In this document: one piece after another, positions 7,507 to 16,667 of the stretch
How the letters are laid out: each line of letters opens with the position of its first letter
Position numbering within the stretch: position 1 is the first letter of the stretch
Assembly (NCBI GenBank): GCA_964291505.2
Contig: OZ220216.1
Span: forward strand, 2,604,001-2,668,000
Direction: 5' to 3'
From: Kistimonas sp964291505
GTDB taxonomy: Bacteria; Pseudomonadota; Gammaproteobacteria; Pseudomonadales; Endozoicomonadaceae
Length of the DNA stretch: 64,000 nucleotides
Notes under the pieces: model-generated
Databases searched by the model: none
What the model saw: the letters and a program-made list of their open reading frames with translations, nothing else
What the model was told of the DNA's origin: nothing
Position numbers and translations under genes: made by a program

Positions 7507-8787
7507 CTAAACATGAATAATCGAGTGCTGTGGGAGTAATAGCCTTGAAGCGAATTGATGCAACTCTCTAAGCAATGTTTGAATACGTTCACACTCTCGC
7601 TCAGGATCTTGATTAGGTATTCCAGCAGTACAGTCTAACAACTCCTGTTCAGTACACTGATGAATTAAATTTAGAGCCTGCCTAAATTTCACCAGCAAAT
7701 ACCCTCTATCATATTCCTCCATAAATCGCAGCAATTCGATCATATTATCTTGAAATGCGTATTGAATACCGTGCTTATACGATTTAACCATGCACTTGGC
7801 CAGAGCCTGCTCGATTGTATTAGCCGAAAATATATCCCGCATTCGACGATACATTATCATTCCAAAATCAATCGCCACAAACTCAGGCTTCTCTCCCTCC
7901 ACCCTTCTAATCATAAAGTTATTAGGCTTCAAACAGTCTTCATCACCAGTCAATATCCGTAAGAAATATAATAATGCCGGATCACCAGAAGCTTTAAAAT
8001 AATCCCTCATGCGAACTGACTCATCAGAAATTGAATTCAGATAGAGTTCTCGCCTAAGTTCACTGACATTGACATCCACCGCATCACTTATTTTCTTTGA
8101 TGCCAATACAGGATGCGCAAAAAACTGACCATCTTCCTCAGAAAGCTCACAATAAACCGCTGTTCGATAAAAATTTTCTGCCGAGACAGTTTCACTTGAC
8201 GGGTCTGATGGAAGCTTACTAACCAAAAGCTTAAACAATTTCGAACCGAAATGCTCACGGTAAAACTCGGTAATGGTTCGATAGAAATATAACGCCTTTT
8301 GCCGATAATACTGCGACATCTCGCCTATATGAACAAAAGATAAAACCCAAAAAACAAGTCCCTGTATTAGCCTTTTAATTTCAGTGGCAATAGATGATAT
8401 GTGAACCCACTTCAAAAACCAGACATCATACTCCTCCCTTGCAACAATTTGGGCTGTATTATCTTCTTGTTGCGGATTATCTACAGCAATAGATACTTCA
8501 TCCTCTCGTCGCTTCCCAGCAAACTGGCTTGTTACTGTTCCAGCACGATCAACCTGACGATCATTCAAAGGAGTGAAAAGGCCATTATTATTCACGTCAG
8601 ATGCATCATGTAGCAATTTATCAACTACAATCCCCTCACCATCATTACGAAAGTGATGATAATCTGCTCCAGTAATTCTGAGCCGTCTATTTTGTAAATT
8701 AATCAGCTGCGTGTTCTCATCATCTTGCCGAACTTCTCTTACACGGGGGCAACAGCAAAATAAGCATGCAAATAGATGTCTAATCAC
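7507..8787 (-). CDS. Uncharacterised kinase-like protein with Cys-rich N terminus (candidate effector)
   Basis: 426 residues, not recognised as a named family. Residues 281-290 read GDEDCLKPNN and residues 306-309 IDFG. This spacing of GD-x-D...N followed 16 residues later by a D-F-G-type acidic site is typical of catalytic and metal-binding loops in distant kinase-fold families (phosphoinositide-kinase, HipA or Fam20-like). The N terminus is very cysteine-rich (ACLFCCCPR, residues 7-15), resembling eukaryotic S-acylation sites. Residues about 123-154 are strongly hydrophobic. The start is GTG and no clear ribosome-binding site is seen; the next Met is residue 157. Base composition is visibly AT-richer than the flanking core genes, suggesting transfer. 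Function is inferred only. Confidence 0.55.
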   Translation of the reverse strand: MIRHLFACLFCCCPRVREVRQDDENTQLINLQNRRLRITGADYHHFRNDGEGIVVDKLLHDASDVNNNGLFTPLNDRQVDRAGTVTSQFAGKRREDEVSIAVDNPQQEDNTAQIVAREEYDVWFLKWVHISSIATEIKRLIQGLVFWVLSFVHIGEMSQYYRQKALYFYRTITEFYREHFGSKLFKLLVSKLPSDPSSETVSAENFYRTAVYCELSEEDGQFFAHPVLASKKISDAVDVNVSELRRELYLNSISDESVRMRDYFKASGDPALLYFLRILTGDEDCLKPNNFMIRRVEGEKPEFVAIDFGMIMYRRMRDIFSANTIEQALAKCMVKSYKHGIQYAFQDNMIELLRFMEEYDRGYLLVKFRQALNLIHQCTEQELLDCTAGIPNQDPERECERIQTLLRELHQFASRLLLPQHSIIHV

Positions 8788-8919
8788 GATAGGTACTCAT
8801 AAATCCTATAATCCTGATTTATAATCAGGCAACATTTCATTTAAAAAGTTCCCTGAACAGTTAAAAACACCTACAGTACATGATCGTTACAGTTTATCAG
8901 TACAATATTTGCTACAGAA

Positions 8920-9897
8920 TCACCACCAACTTGAAATAGCAGCCACTCCTTGGGCCCCATTATCTATCACATTAGTCATATCTTCGTCTGACAGCCCGCC
9001 TAACCAATATACCGGCATTAACGCTCTGTCAGTTAGAAAAGACGCCTTATTTCGTCCTAAAGGAACAGCATCAGGGTGACTAGCCGTTGACTCGACAGGA
9101 GACAAGGTTGCGAAAGAGCACCCGATTGCGCCAGCCTGGACCAGCTCAGCCTCAGAATGGCAGGATGCAGCCAATAGCTTAAGACCTTGATACCTCCAAC
9201 CATCCCGATACAACTGCCCTAACTGTTCGGAGGTTAAATGCAGACCATCGACCCAATCTTCAGATAGCATTGACACTCCACCTTTGACCATTAAGGTCAC
9301 GCCATTACTGCGACAAAATCTTGCTACATTTTTCGCTTGCTCGAGGTAATCATTACTATTCATCCAATGAGCACGGAACTGAACCAACCTGATATCCAAA
9401 TTGAAAGCAGCTCCCAGTCGAAAAAAAAGCTCCTCATGTGAATTAAAAGACCCTGTGATTAAATATTTTTCAGGCAGCATTGACGCATGAATAATGGGCT
9501 TATTAGCAGCAGGAAATTCGTAATCGCATAAAGTATGTCGATCCACCCAACGCACAGCCTGCCCTTCACATCCGTATGGCTCACCACGAAATGCGGTAAC
9601 TCTCCAAACATCTAAAAGCACACGCTTATCAGGGTATTCGTAGTGAACGCGGATCAAGGGAGAGCATCGGGCAACATCTATACCTAATTCCTCTTTCAGC
9701 TCACGCCTTAATGCATCCTGTACAGACTCACCCTCCTCAACCTTCCCACCTGGAAATTCCCACAAACCTCCTTGATGCTTTGCTTTGGGTCTCAACGCTA
9801 AAAGCAGTTGATCACTATCGTTATTAATAACAGCAACTGCTACATGAACGGCATCACTAGGCATTGGCGACATAATCCCACACAAAATACGATTCAT
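8920..9897 (-). CDS. mutT: MutT-type Nudix hydrolase with C-terminal ThiE-like domain
   Basis: 325-residue two-domain protein. The N-terminal part carries a complete Nudix box (GGKVEEGESVQDALRREL followed by KEELGI), so it probably hydrolyses oxidised dGTP such as 8-oxo-dGTP and prevents A:T to C:G transversions. The C-terminal ~180 residues resemble thiamine-phosphate synthase (LVQFRAHWM, GVTLMVKGG, WVDGLHLTSEQL, YWLGGLSDEDM), a fusion known in gammaproteobacteria; it shows the ThiE barrel pattern but activity is uncertain. The first Met has GAGGGG directly abutting it; Met 9 or Met 12 are possible alternatives. It lies downstream of argJ on the same strand, separated by an AT-rich spacer. 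Confidence 0.85.
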   Translation of the reverse strand: MNRILCGIMSPMPSDAVHVAVAVINNDSDQLLLALRPKAKHQGGLWEFPGGKVEEGESVQDALRRELKEELGIDVARCSPLIRVHYEYPDKRVLLDVWRVTAFRGEPYGCEGQAVRWVDRHTLCDYEFPAANKPIIHASMLPEKYLITGSFNSHEELFFRLGAAFNLDIRLVQFRAHWMNSNDYLEQAKNVARFCRSNGVTLMVKGGVSMLSEDWVDGLHLTSEQLGQLYRDGWRYQGLKLLAASCHSEAELVQAGAIGCSFATLSPVESTASHPDAVPLGRNKASFLTDRALMPVYWLGGLSDEDMTNVIDNGAQGVAAISSWW

Positions 9898-10204
9898 CCC
9901 CTCATAATATTATTCGCTTTGAGAGCGTATTACACAAACCTTTTACCCTCTTCTCACACACCAATCAGACAGGGTGACTGTAATCGTTAACCCAAGAGCA
10001 AAAATTAAGCATGGTAATGAGTGATCATAAATCTGCGTCACGTTAGATAATCACCATTACAAATTATATCTTTCCCAATCCACTAAAATCTTATTAAAGA
10101 TCATATACTTACATTTAAAAAGAGACGATTGTAATAGATTCCCTCTCTTTAAACCTTATATATAACTCAAATTTCCTCTTAGCCACCCTTAAAAAGCCAT
10201 CAAC
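9898..10204. other. AT-rich intergenic spacer
   Basis: 307 bp without a convincing gene between argJ and mutT. It is rich in A/T runs, no strong hairpin terminator was seen, and several TATAAT-like words make promoter assignment by eye unreliable. Confidence 0.5.
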
Positions 10205-11428
10205 CTATGTTCGGTATTCGGCATTGATGGAGACATAATCATGTGAAAGATCAGAGGTCCACACTGTTTCTTTTAGATCTCCACGCGACAGCTCTATCCT
10301 GATGACTATTTCTTCCTGATTCATAATAGCTTGGCCTGCCACTTCCTGATAATCGGCTGAAGCCCCGCCACAAGCAACAATACAAACATCACCAAGGAAG
10401 ATTGATACACCGCTCACTTCCAAATCTTCAATATTGGCACGCCCGACGGCTGCCAAAATACGCCCCCAGTTAGGATCACTAGCAAAAAGCGCTGTTTTTA
10501 CTAACGGGGAGTGGGCAACGGTATAGGCTACCTCCAACGCTTCCTGTGACGATCGAGCCTGCTCAACAACCACACTCACAAACTTGGTCGCACCTTCAGC
10601 ATCACGAACAAGCGACTGCGCCAAGCGTTGGCATAACAACATCACCTGCTCACTCAACACCTGGTAGAGTGACTGCTTAGCACTCAGAATTTTTTCATTA
10701 CCGGCAGCACCTGTAGCAACCAACAAACAGGCATCATTCGTCGATGTATCTCCATCAACCGTTATACGGTTGAAAGAGCAATTGACGGCTTTATTTAAAA
10801 TCTGCTGAAGGCATTCAGGATCAATTGACACATCCGTTGCAATAAAAGCCAGCATGGTTGCCATATCCGGCCGAATCATCCCCGCCCCCTTGGAAATACC
10901 GGTCAGTGTATATACGGCACCTTCATGCTCAAAACGGACAGATTCACCCTTTGGACGCGAATCCGTCGTCATAATTCCCTCCGCTGCCTGACACCAGGCA
11001 ACTTCCGATTCGGCTAACTGATCAACACAGGCAGGTAGCCCAGCCAATAACGTCGGTACAGGAAGGTACTCACCGATCACTCCAGTGGAAAAAGGAAGCA
11101 CCTGTTCCGGCAAACAACTCAGCACTTCAGCCAACCTGGCCGTACAAGTTTCCGCATCCGTCAGACCTTGACTTCCCGTCCCAGCATTAGCATTGCCGGT
11201 ATTCACAACTAACGCACAAGGCTTTTCACCCAACCGTTGCCGAGAAAGCACAACGGGTGCTGCACAAAAGCGATTTCGGGTAAACACACCAGCCACAGAA
11301 GCCCCTTCCGGCCAGGTCATCACCACAAGGTCTTTTCGGTTCTGATACCGTATACCGGCCTCCACCGTACCCAAACGAAAACCTTTCACCGGATACATTG
11401 CACGGATAAGGGGCTGTTCTGACGCCAT
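10205..11428 (-). CDS. argJ: Glutamate N-acetyltransferase / amino-acid acetyltransferase ArgJ
   Basis: 407 residues from MASEQPLIRAM. ArgJ transfers the acetyl group from N-acetylornithine to glutamate in the cyclic arginine pathway; bifunctional forms also use acetyl-CoA. The precursor self-cleaves before the nucleophilic Thr in the conserved segment DMATMLAF, seen here. NTGNANAGTG, TDSRPKG and DGDTSTND are further family motifs. The long upstream extension (to 11569) overlaps the secA terminator and is rejected as the start. It follows secA and precedes mutT on the same strand. Confidence 0.95.
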   Translation of the reverse strand: MASEQPLIRAMYPVKGFRLGTVEAGIRYQNRKDLVVMTWPEGASVAGVFTRNRFCAAPVVLSRQRLGEKPCALVVNTGNANAGTGSQGLTDAETCTARLAEVLSCLPEQVLPFSTGVIGEYLPVPTLLAGLPACVDQLAESEVAWCQAAEGIMTTDSRPKGESVRFEHEGAVYTLTGISKGAGMIRPDMATMLAFIATDVSIDPECLQQILNKAVNCSFNRITVDGDTSTNDACLLVATGAAGNEKILSAKQSLYQVLSEQVMLLCQRLAQSLVRDAEGATKFVSVVVEQARSSQEALEVAYTVAHSPLVKTALFASDPNWGRILAAVGRANIEDLEVSGVSIFLGDVCIVACGGASADYQEVAGQAIMNQEEIVIRIELSRGDLKETVWTSDLSHDYVSINAEYRT

Positions 11429-11519
11429 CACAGATATTCCTCTTAATAACTGCCTTGCACCACCACATGGCAACCATAAAATGAGCCACTGATTATTCTT
11501 TTTTGGCATCCTGGCCACA

Positions 11520-11551
11520 TAAAACAATGCCCCCCATTCCGGGAGGCATTG
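11520..11551 (-). terminator. Rho-independent terminator of secA
   Basis: On the minus strand CAATGCC...GGCATTG (11525-11531 and 11545-11551, with additional C/G pairs inside) is followed by TTTTAT. It separates secA from argJ. Confidence 0.75.
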
Positions 11552-11577
11552 CGATCCATCGCTAGGCAATTAGCAAA

Positions 11578-14298
11578 TCAAACAATCTTGCCATGACACT
11601 GCTTGTACTTTTTGCCGGATCCACAAGGGCATGGCTCATTACGGCCAACTTTCTTGCCATCCCTGACAAACGGCTGTGCGGGTTGTTGTGCAGATGCAGG
11701 CTGAGACTCTTCTGACGGCGCCTCCATAGCAGCAGCCTGATCATGCTGGAACTGCATTCTACGTGCTAGCTCTTCACGGCGCTGACGCTCCATTTCTTCC
11801 GTGCGGTCATTATCCTGAACCTGGACGTGCGACAGGATACGAATGGTTTCATGCTTGATATCACTAAGCATCTGCTGGAACAACTCAAACGCTTCCCGCT
11901 TGTACTCCTGCTTCGGGTTCTTGGCAGCAAAACCACGCAAATGAATTCCCTGACGCAGGTGATCCATAGTCGCCAGATGCTCCTTCCACTTATCATCCAG
12001 AATTCGCAGGAGGATATGCTTCTCAAACGCTCTCAGCGCTTCGGCACCGGCCATTTCTTCTTTTTGCTGGTAAGAGGCAACGACTTTTTCAAGAATCCGC
12101 TGACGCAGGCCTTCCTCTTCCAGGTGGTCTTCTGCTTCTAACCACTCAGCAATGGGCAGCTTTTCTGCAAATTCGGAAGCAATCCGGGTTTCCAGACCAG
12201 GAATATCCCACTGCTCTTCCAGCGTTTGCGGCGGAATGTATTCATTAATGATTTCTTCAATCACTTCTTCACGGATATTGGCAATGCTATCTGCCACATT
12301 TTCCGCTTCAAGCAGCTCATCACGCTGGGCATAAACAACCTTACGCTGGTCATTGGCCACATCATCATATTCCAGCAGCTGCTTACGAATATCGAAGTTA
12401 CGACCCTCGACCTTTCTCTGGGCCTTTTCAATAGCATTGGTAACCATGCGATGCTCAATCGCTTCGCCTTTCTCCATCCCCATCGCTTTCATGAAGTTCT
12501 TAACTCTGTCTGAAGCGAAAATACGCATCAGGTTATCTTCAAGTGACAGGTAAAAACGGGAAATACCGGGATCACCCTGCCGTCCCGCACGGCCGCGCAA
12601 CTGGTTATCAATACGACGGGACTCGTGACGCTCGGTACCGATAATATGGAGGCCACCTGAGTCCAGCACCTGCTGATGGCGCTTTTGCCATTCAACCTTA
12701 ATTCCGTCTATATCATCCTGAGTGGCATTATCGAGTGCGGCCACCTCAGCTTCCCAGTTACCACCAAGGATAATGTCCGTACCACGGCCAGCCATGTTCG
12801 TAGCGATAGTCACGGTACCAGGACGCCCTGCCTGGGCAATAATTTCCGCTTCCTTTTCGTGGTATTTGGCGTTCAGAACCTGATGATTGATCTTGGCTTT
12901 TTTCAGTGCCGCAGACAGCAGTTCAGAAGACTCAATGGACGCAGTGCCAACCAGTATCGGTCGTCCTTCGTTCATTGCAGTCTTGATATCTTCAATGATA
13001 GCGTCGTATTTTTCCTGAATCGTCAGGAATACGAGGTCATTGAGATCATTACGAGACATGGGCTTGTTAGTCGGAATAACAACCACATCCAGTCCATAAA
13101 TCTGACGGAATTCATACGCTTCGGTATCCGCCGTACCCGTCATACCGGAAAGCGTTTCATATAAACGGAAGTAATTCTGGAAGGTGGTAGAAGCCAGTGT
13201 CTGACTTTCCGCCTGAATAGCGACACCTTCTTTAGCCTCTAGGGCCTGATGCAGGCCTTCTGACAGGCGCCGACCATGCATGGTTCTGCCTGTGTGCTCG
13301 TCAACGAGCAGGATATCGTTGCCGTTGACAATATAATCTACGTTCTTATGAAAGAGGACATGTGCCTTCAACGCAGCATTGACATGATGCAGCAGGTTCA
13401 GGTTGTTAGAGGCATAAAGGCTCTCACCCTCCGGCAGTAAACCTTCTTGAGTCAACAGCTCTTCGATGAACTGATGCCCCTCTTCTGTCAGCTCAACCTG
13501 CCGCGTTTTTTCGTCAACCTGATAGTGCCCTTGCTCTTCACCTTCTTCAAAGTGACGTGTCAGTTTTGGGATAAGACGGTTAATACGCTTGTAAAGTTCC
13601 GAGCTATCTTCAGCAGGACCTGAAATGATCAGAGGGGTTCTTGCTTCATCAATGAGGATAGAATCAACTTCGTCCACAATGGCAAAATTCAGAGGACGCT
13701 GAAACTTATCCTCTGCACTAAAGGCCATATTGTCACGCAGGAAATCAAAACCAAATTCGTTATTGGTTCCGTAGGTGATATCTGCTTGATAGGCTGCGCG
13801 CTTGTCTTCTGGTCCCTGCATCGGAACCACCACACCAACAGTCAGCCCCAGAAACTCATACAGAGGCCGCATCCAGTTGGCGTCACGCGTCGCCAGATAG
13901 TCGTTGACCGTAACGACATGCACCCCTTTGCCGGACAGCGCATTAAGGTAGGCAGGCAGTGTCGCAACCAGCGTTTTACCTTCACCGGTTCGCATTTCAG
14001 CAATGCGACCTTCATGCAGTGTGATACCACCAATCATCTGCACATCAAAGTGTCGCATACCCATGACACGCCTACTTGCCTCACGGCATACAGCAAACGC
14101 CTCAGGTAAAATGCGATCCAGGGTTTCCCCCTTTTCTATACGCGCCTTGAACTCACCGGTCTTAGCCTGGAGCTGCTCATCGGTCAGCTGCGACAGTCCA
14201 TCTTCCAGGGCGTTAATGGCCTTGACCATTTTGCCCATTTTTTTGAGTTGTCGGTCGTTTTTACTGCCAAAAACTTTCTTAATTAGGGGTGCCAACAT
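11578..14298 (-). CDS. secA: Preprotein translocase ATPase SecA
   Basis: 906-residue motor that drives preproteins through SecYEG at the inner membrane. It has the Walker A motif MRTGEGKT, Walker B region DEVDSILIDEARTPL, the second nucleotide-binding fold motif TNMAGRGTD, the helical scaffold and wing domains, and the C-terminal zinc-binding/SecB-contact motif CPCGSGKKYKQCHG. Length equals the usual proteobacterial SecA. No secM-like leader is present upstream; an M23 peptidase gene is there instead, as in Pseudomonas. Confidence 0.98.
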   Translation of the reverse strand: MLAPLIKKVFGSKNDRQLKKMGKMVKAINALEDGLSQLTDEQLQAKTGEFKARIEKGETLDRILPEAFAVCREASRRVMGMRHFDVQMIGGITLHEGRIAEMRTGEGKTLVATLPAYLNALSGKGVHVVTVNDYLATRDANWMRPLYEFLGLTVGVVVPMQGPEDKRAAYQADITYGTNNEFGFDFLRDNMAFSAEDKFQRPLNFAIVDEVDSILIDEARTPLIISGPAEDSSELYKRINRLIPKLTRHFEEGEEQGHYQVDEKTRQVELTEEGHQFIEELLTQEGLLPEGESLYASNNLNLLHHVNAALKAHVLFHKNVDYIVNGNDILLVDEHTGRTMHGRRLSEGLHQALEAKEGVAIQAESQTLASTTFQNYFRLYETLSGMTGTADTEAYEFRQIYGLDVVVIPTNKPMSRNDLNDLVFLTIQEKYDAIIEDIKTAMNEGRPILVGTASIESSELLSAALKKAKINHQVLNAKYHEKEAEIIAQAGRPGTVTIATNMAGRGTDIILGGNWEAEVAALDNATQDDIDGIKVEWQKRHQQVLDSGGLHIIGTERHESRRIDNQLRGRAGRQGDPGISRFYLSLEDNLMRIFASDRVKNFMKAMGMEKGEAIEHRMVTNAIEKAQRKVEGRNFDIRKQLLEYDDVANDQRKVVYAQRDELLEAENVADSIANIREEVIEEIINEYIPPQTLEEQWDIPGLETRIASEFAEKLPIAEWLEAEDHLEEEGLRQRILEKVVASYQQKEEMAGAEALRAFEKHILLRILDDKWKEHLATMDHLRQGIHLRGFAAKNPKQEYKREAFELFQQMLSDIKHETIRILSHVQVQDNDRTEEMERQRREELARRMQFQHDQAAAMEAPSEESQPASAQQPAQPFVRDGKKVGRNEPCPCGSGKKYKQCHGKIV

Positions 14299-14345
14299 AA
14301 TTTCAGTAATGCCTAAACTGATCGAATCCCGAAAAAAATAATGAA

Positions 14346-15281
14346 TTATCGGCTGGCACGGTATATATAGCGGGCCGGGTTTACCTGACGACCATTCACC
14401 AGCACTTCAAAATGCACATGAGGCCCCGTGGAACGCCCCGTGCTACCCATAAGGCTTATGGTCTGTCCCTTGCTGATAATATCGCCAACATTAACCAGTA
14501 TGTCCTTATTGTGGCCATAACGGGTGACATAGCCATTACCATGATTAATCTCAACAAGATTGCCGTACCCGCTTCGCTTACCAGCCCAGGTCACAACGCC
14601 TGAGCCGACAGCGATGACGTCTGAGCCATCCTTACCTGCGAAATCAACCCCTTTATGCCAGGCAGGCCGCCCACTGAAGGGATCCGTTCGACGACCAAAT
14701 GGAGAAGACATCCAGCCTTTCTTGATGGGGCGTCCGGCAATGTAGACATCATCCTGCAGTTTCCGGTCAAGTAACAGGTTTTCTAATATATTGAGCTGCT
14801 CTTCCCGTTTATCAACCTGCATGGCAAGCTGATCAATCAAAGACACAAAATCCGGCGGCTGATAACTGATGCCGGACTCAGTCATTTCATCAGGACCACC
14901 TTGAGCAGCTGGTGAGCTGAAATCAAACTCACCCGCATCCAACTTTGCCATTGCAGTCAAGCGCTCACCCAGCGCATCCAGTCTAAGAATCTGACCTTGA
15001 ATCTGAGCTAATTGAACAGCCAATGCATCGATCTCGAGGCTGGCATTACCTCGGATTTTTTCGATTTCATTCTGCTGATGGGCAATAGTCTCTTGCCATT
15101 GAGATAACTCTCGCGCCGTCAATGAGCCACCGACATTAACATTGACCATAGACCAGGCCAAAAAATAACCGGAAGCCAAAATAACAGCTGCGATAAGAAC
15201 CCCGAAGACCGCCAATCTTCGTGGTTTTAAATTGATAGTCTGGCTCTTGCCATGCTGCTGGCTGACAACAATTATCTTCAT
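14346..15281 (-). CDS. M23-family (LytM) peptidoglycan endopeptidase
   Basis: 311 residues from MKIIVVSQQHGK. Residues ~25-48 form one transmembrane/signal-anchor helix (VFGVLIAAVILASGYFLAW). A periplasmic coiled-coil region follows, then a C-terminal LytM domain with zinc ligands in HKGVDFAGKDG and GPHVHFEV. It probably cleaves, or activates enzymes that cleave, peptidoglycan cross-links. The gene is encoded between lpxC and secA on the same strand, a position shared with Pseudomonas. The upstream frame extension to 15476 has no family similarity and is not used. Confidence 0.88.
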   Translation of the reverse strand: MKIIVVSQQHGKSQTINLKPRRLAVFGVLIAAVILASGYFLAWSMVNVNVGGSLTARELSQWQETIAHQQNEIEKIRGNASLEIDALAVQLAQIQGQILRLDALGERLTAMAKLDAGEFDFSSPAAQGGPDEMTESGISYQPPDFVSLIDQLAMQVDKREEQLNILENLLLDRKLQDDVYIAGRPIKKGWMSSPFGRRTDPFSGRPAWHKGVDFAGKDGSDVIAVGSGVVTWAGKRSGYGNLVEINHGNGYVTRYGHNKDILVNVGDIISKGQTISLMGSTGRSTGPHVHFEVLVNGRQVNPARYIYRASR

Positions 15282-15590
15282 TGTCGCATTAACCGGGTCT
15301 ATACCTGTTTTACAGTTATATTGTTCAGTTCTGCCCAGCCTTGTATACAGCCAAACCGGTGGAACCGTACCAAATAAAATATTAAGCTGGCCAACTCTAG
15401 CATTAGCCATCCCCCCCCGCAACTGCAGCACATCAAGGTCGTACGACCGCAGACAAGCAACCTTTACAAGCATCAAGCCAGCCCGTCTACCCCAAGCGCG
15501 AGGACAACACTATCCACCAAAACCTATAGCTACCAATTAAAATCTAGAACACCTTCACAGACTTCCGCCACCTCAAACAACTTCATACAT
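15282..15590. other. Intergenic region between lpxC and the M23 peptidase gene
   Basis: About 310 bp with no credible coding sequence. It contains an 8-base C run near 15410. A dciA/DUF721 gene, often found at this place in relatives, is absent. Confidence 0.5.
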
Positions 15591-15630
15591 AAACGTAGAA
15601 AAAGAAAAGCCACCTGAAGAGGTGGCTTAA
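15591..15630 (-). terminator. Rho-independent terminator of lpxC
   Basis: Minus strand AGCCACCT-CTTC-AGGTGGCT (15608-15627) is followed by a T-rich run (TTCTTTTTCT), just beyond the lpxC stop codon. Confidence 0.85.
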
Positions 15631-15651
15631 AAAGAGAGAAGTAGAACAGTA

Positions 15652-16566
15652 TCAGGCCACAACCAATGTAGGCCGAGCATACGAAATGGGCGCACTGGTC
15701 GCATCTTCAAATGTTACCATTTCCCAAGCGGACTCATCAGCAATCAATGTACGCAACAGCTTGTTATTCAGCGAATGGCCAGACTTATGACCGATAAACT
15801 CACCAATCAGACTGGTTCCGAGAAGGTACAGATCACCAATCGCATCCAGCATTTTATGCTTCACAAACTCATCGTCATAGCGAAGACCGTCTTCATTGAG
15901 AATGCGGTACTCATCAACCACGATGGCATTATCAACGCTACCGCCGAGCGCCAGATTCTGTGAGCGCAGATACTCAATATCTTTCATGAAGCCAAATGTA
16001 CGAGCTCGACTCACTTCCTTAACAAAGGACGTACTGGAGAAGTCGATACTGGAGCGCTGCACCAAGCCCTTGAATACAGGATGATCGAAATCAATACTGA
16101 ATGTCACCTTGAAGCCATCAAATGGCACGAAGGTGGCTGTCTTACCATCCTCTTCTACAGTGACTTTCTTCTTGATACGAATAAATTTCTTCGCAGCCGC
16201 CTGCTCTTCGATACCTGCAGACTGAATCAGAAAGACAAAGGGACCCGCACTACCATCCATGATGGGCACTTCATGCGCTGTCACCTCAACATAAGCATTA
16301 TCGATACCCAAGCCCGCCATCGCAGACAGGAGATGTTCAACGGTATCGACTCGCACGCCGTCTTTTTCCAGCGACGTGCACAGTGTCGTCTGCCCTACAT
16401 TCTCGGCACGCGCCGGAATCTCTACCACAGGCTCCAGATCGGTACGACAGAATACAATGCCGGTATCGACAGGCGCAGGCTTCAGCGTCAGGTAAACCTT
16501 CTCACCGGAATGAAGCCCCACTCCTGTAGCACGAATAATATTTTTGAGCGTTCGCTGTCTAATCAT
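15652..16566 (-). CDS. lpxC: UDP-3-O-acyl-N-acetylglucosamine deacetylase LpxC
   Basis: 304 residues from MIRQRTLKNII. Zinc-dependent enzyme for the committed step of lipid A synthesis. Zinc ligands lie in VEHLLSAMAGLG (His) and KHKMLDAIGDL (His and Asp); HKSGHSLNN carries the catalytic His. The 9-residue upstream extension is ignored because the family begins at MI(K/R)QRTL. The gene is at the 3' edge of the dcw cluster after ftsZ, as in E. coli, but has its own promoter and terminator, so it can be expressed separately. Confidence 0.97.
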   Translation of the reverse strand: MIRQRTLKNIIRATGVGLHSGEKVYLTLKPAPVDTGIVFCRTDLEPVVEIPARAENVGQTTLCTSLEKDGVRVDTVEHLLSAMAGLGIDNAYVEVTAHEVPIMDGSAGPFVFLIQSAGIEEQAAAKKFIRIKKKVTVEEDGKTATFVPFDGFKVTFSIDFDHPVFKGLVQRSSIDFSSTSFVKEVSRARTFGFMKDIEYLRSQNLALGGSVDNAIVVDEYRILNEDGLRYDDEFVKHKMLDAIGDLYLLGTSLIGEFIGHKSGHSLNNKLLRTLIADESAWEMVTFEDATSAPISYARPTLVVA

Positions 16567-16613
16567 GACCCAGCCGTTAGCTTGCATCTGCACGAAATAG
16601 TCGATAATCGGCC

Positions 16614-16641
16614 ATTCTAGCAGAGTAATCTCGCCTTACAA
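16614..16641 (-). promoter_or_regulatory. Sigma70-type promoter of lpxC
   Basis: TTGTAA (16636-16641), 16-bp spacer, TAGAAT (16614-16619) on the minus strand, in the ftsZ-lpxC gap about 45 bp ahead of the start codon. Confidence 0.6.
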
Positions 16642-16667
16642 AGTGTTACATCTTGACCGCACAGGCT

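Noticed and set aside
15232..15540. 102-codon plus-strand frame where dciA/DUF721 might be expected
   Set aside because: Antisense to the M23 gene start, with no DciA features.
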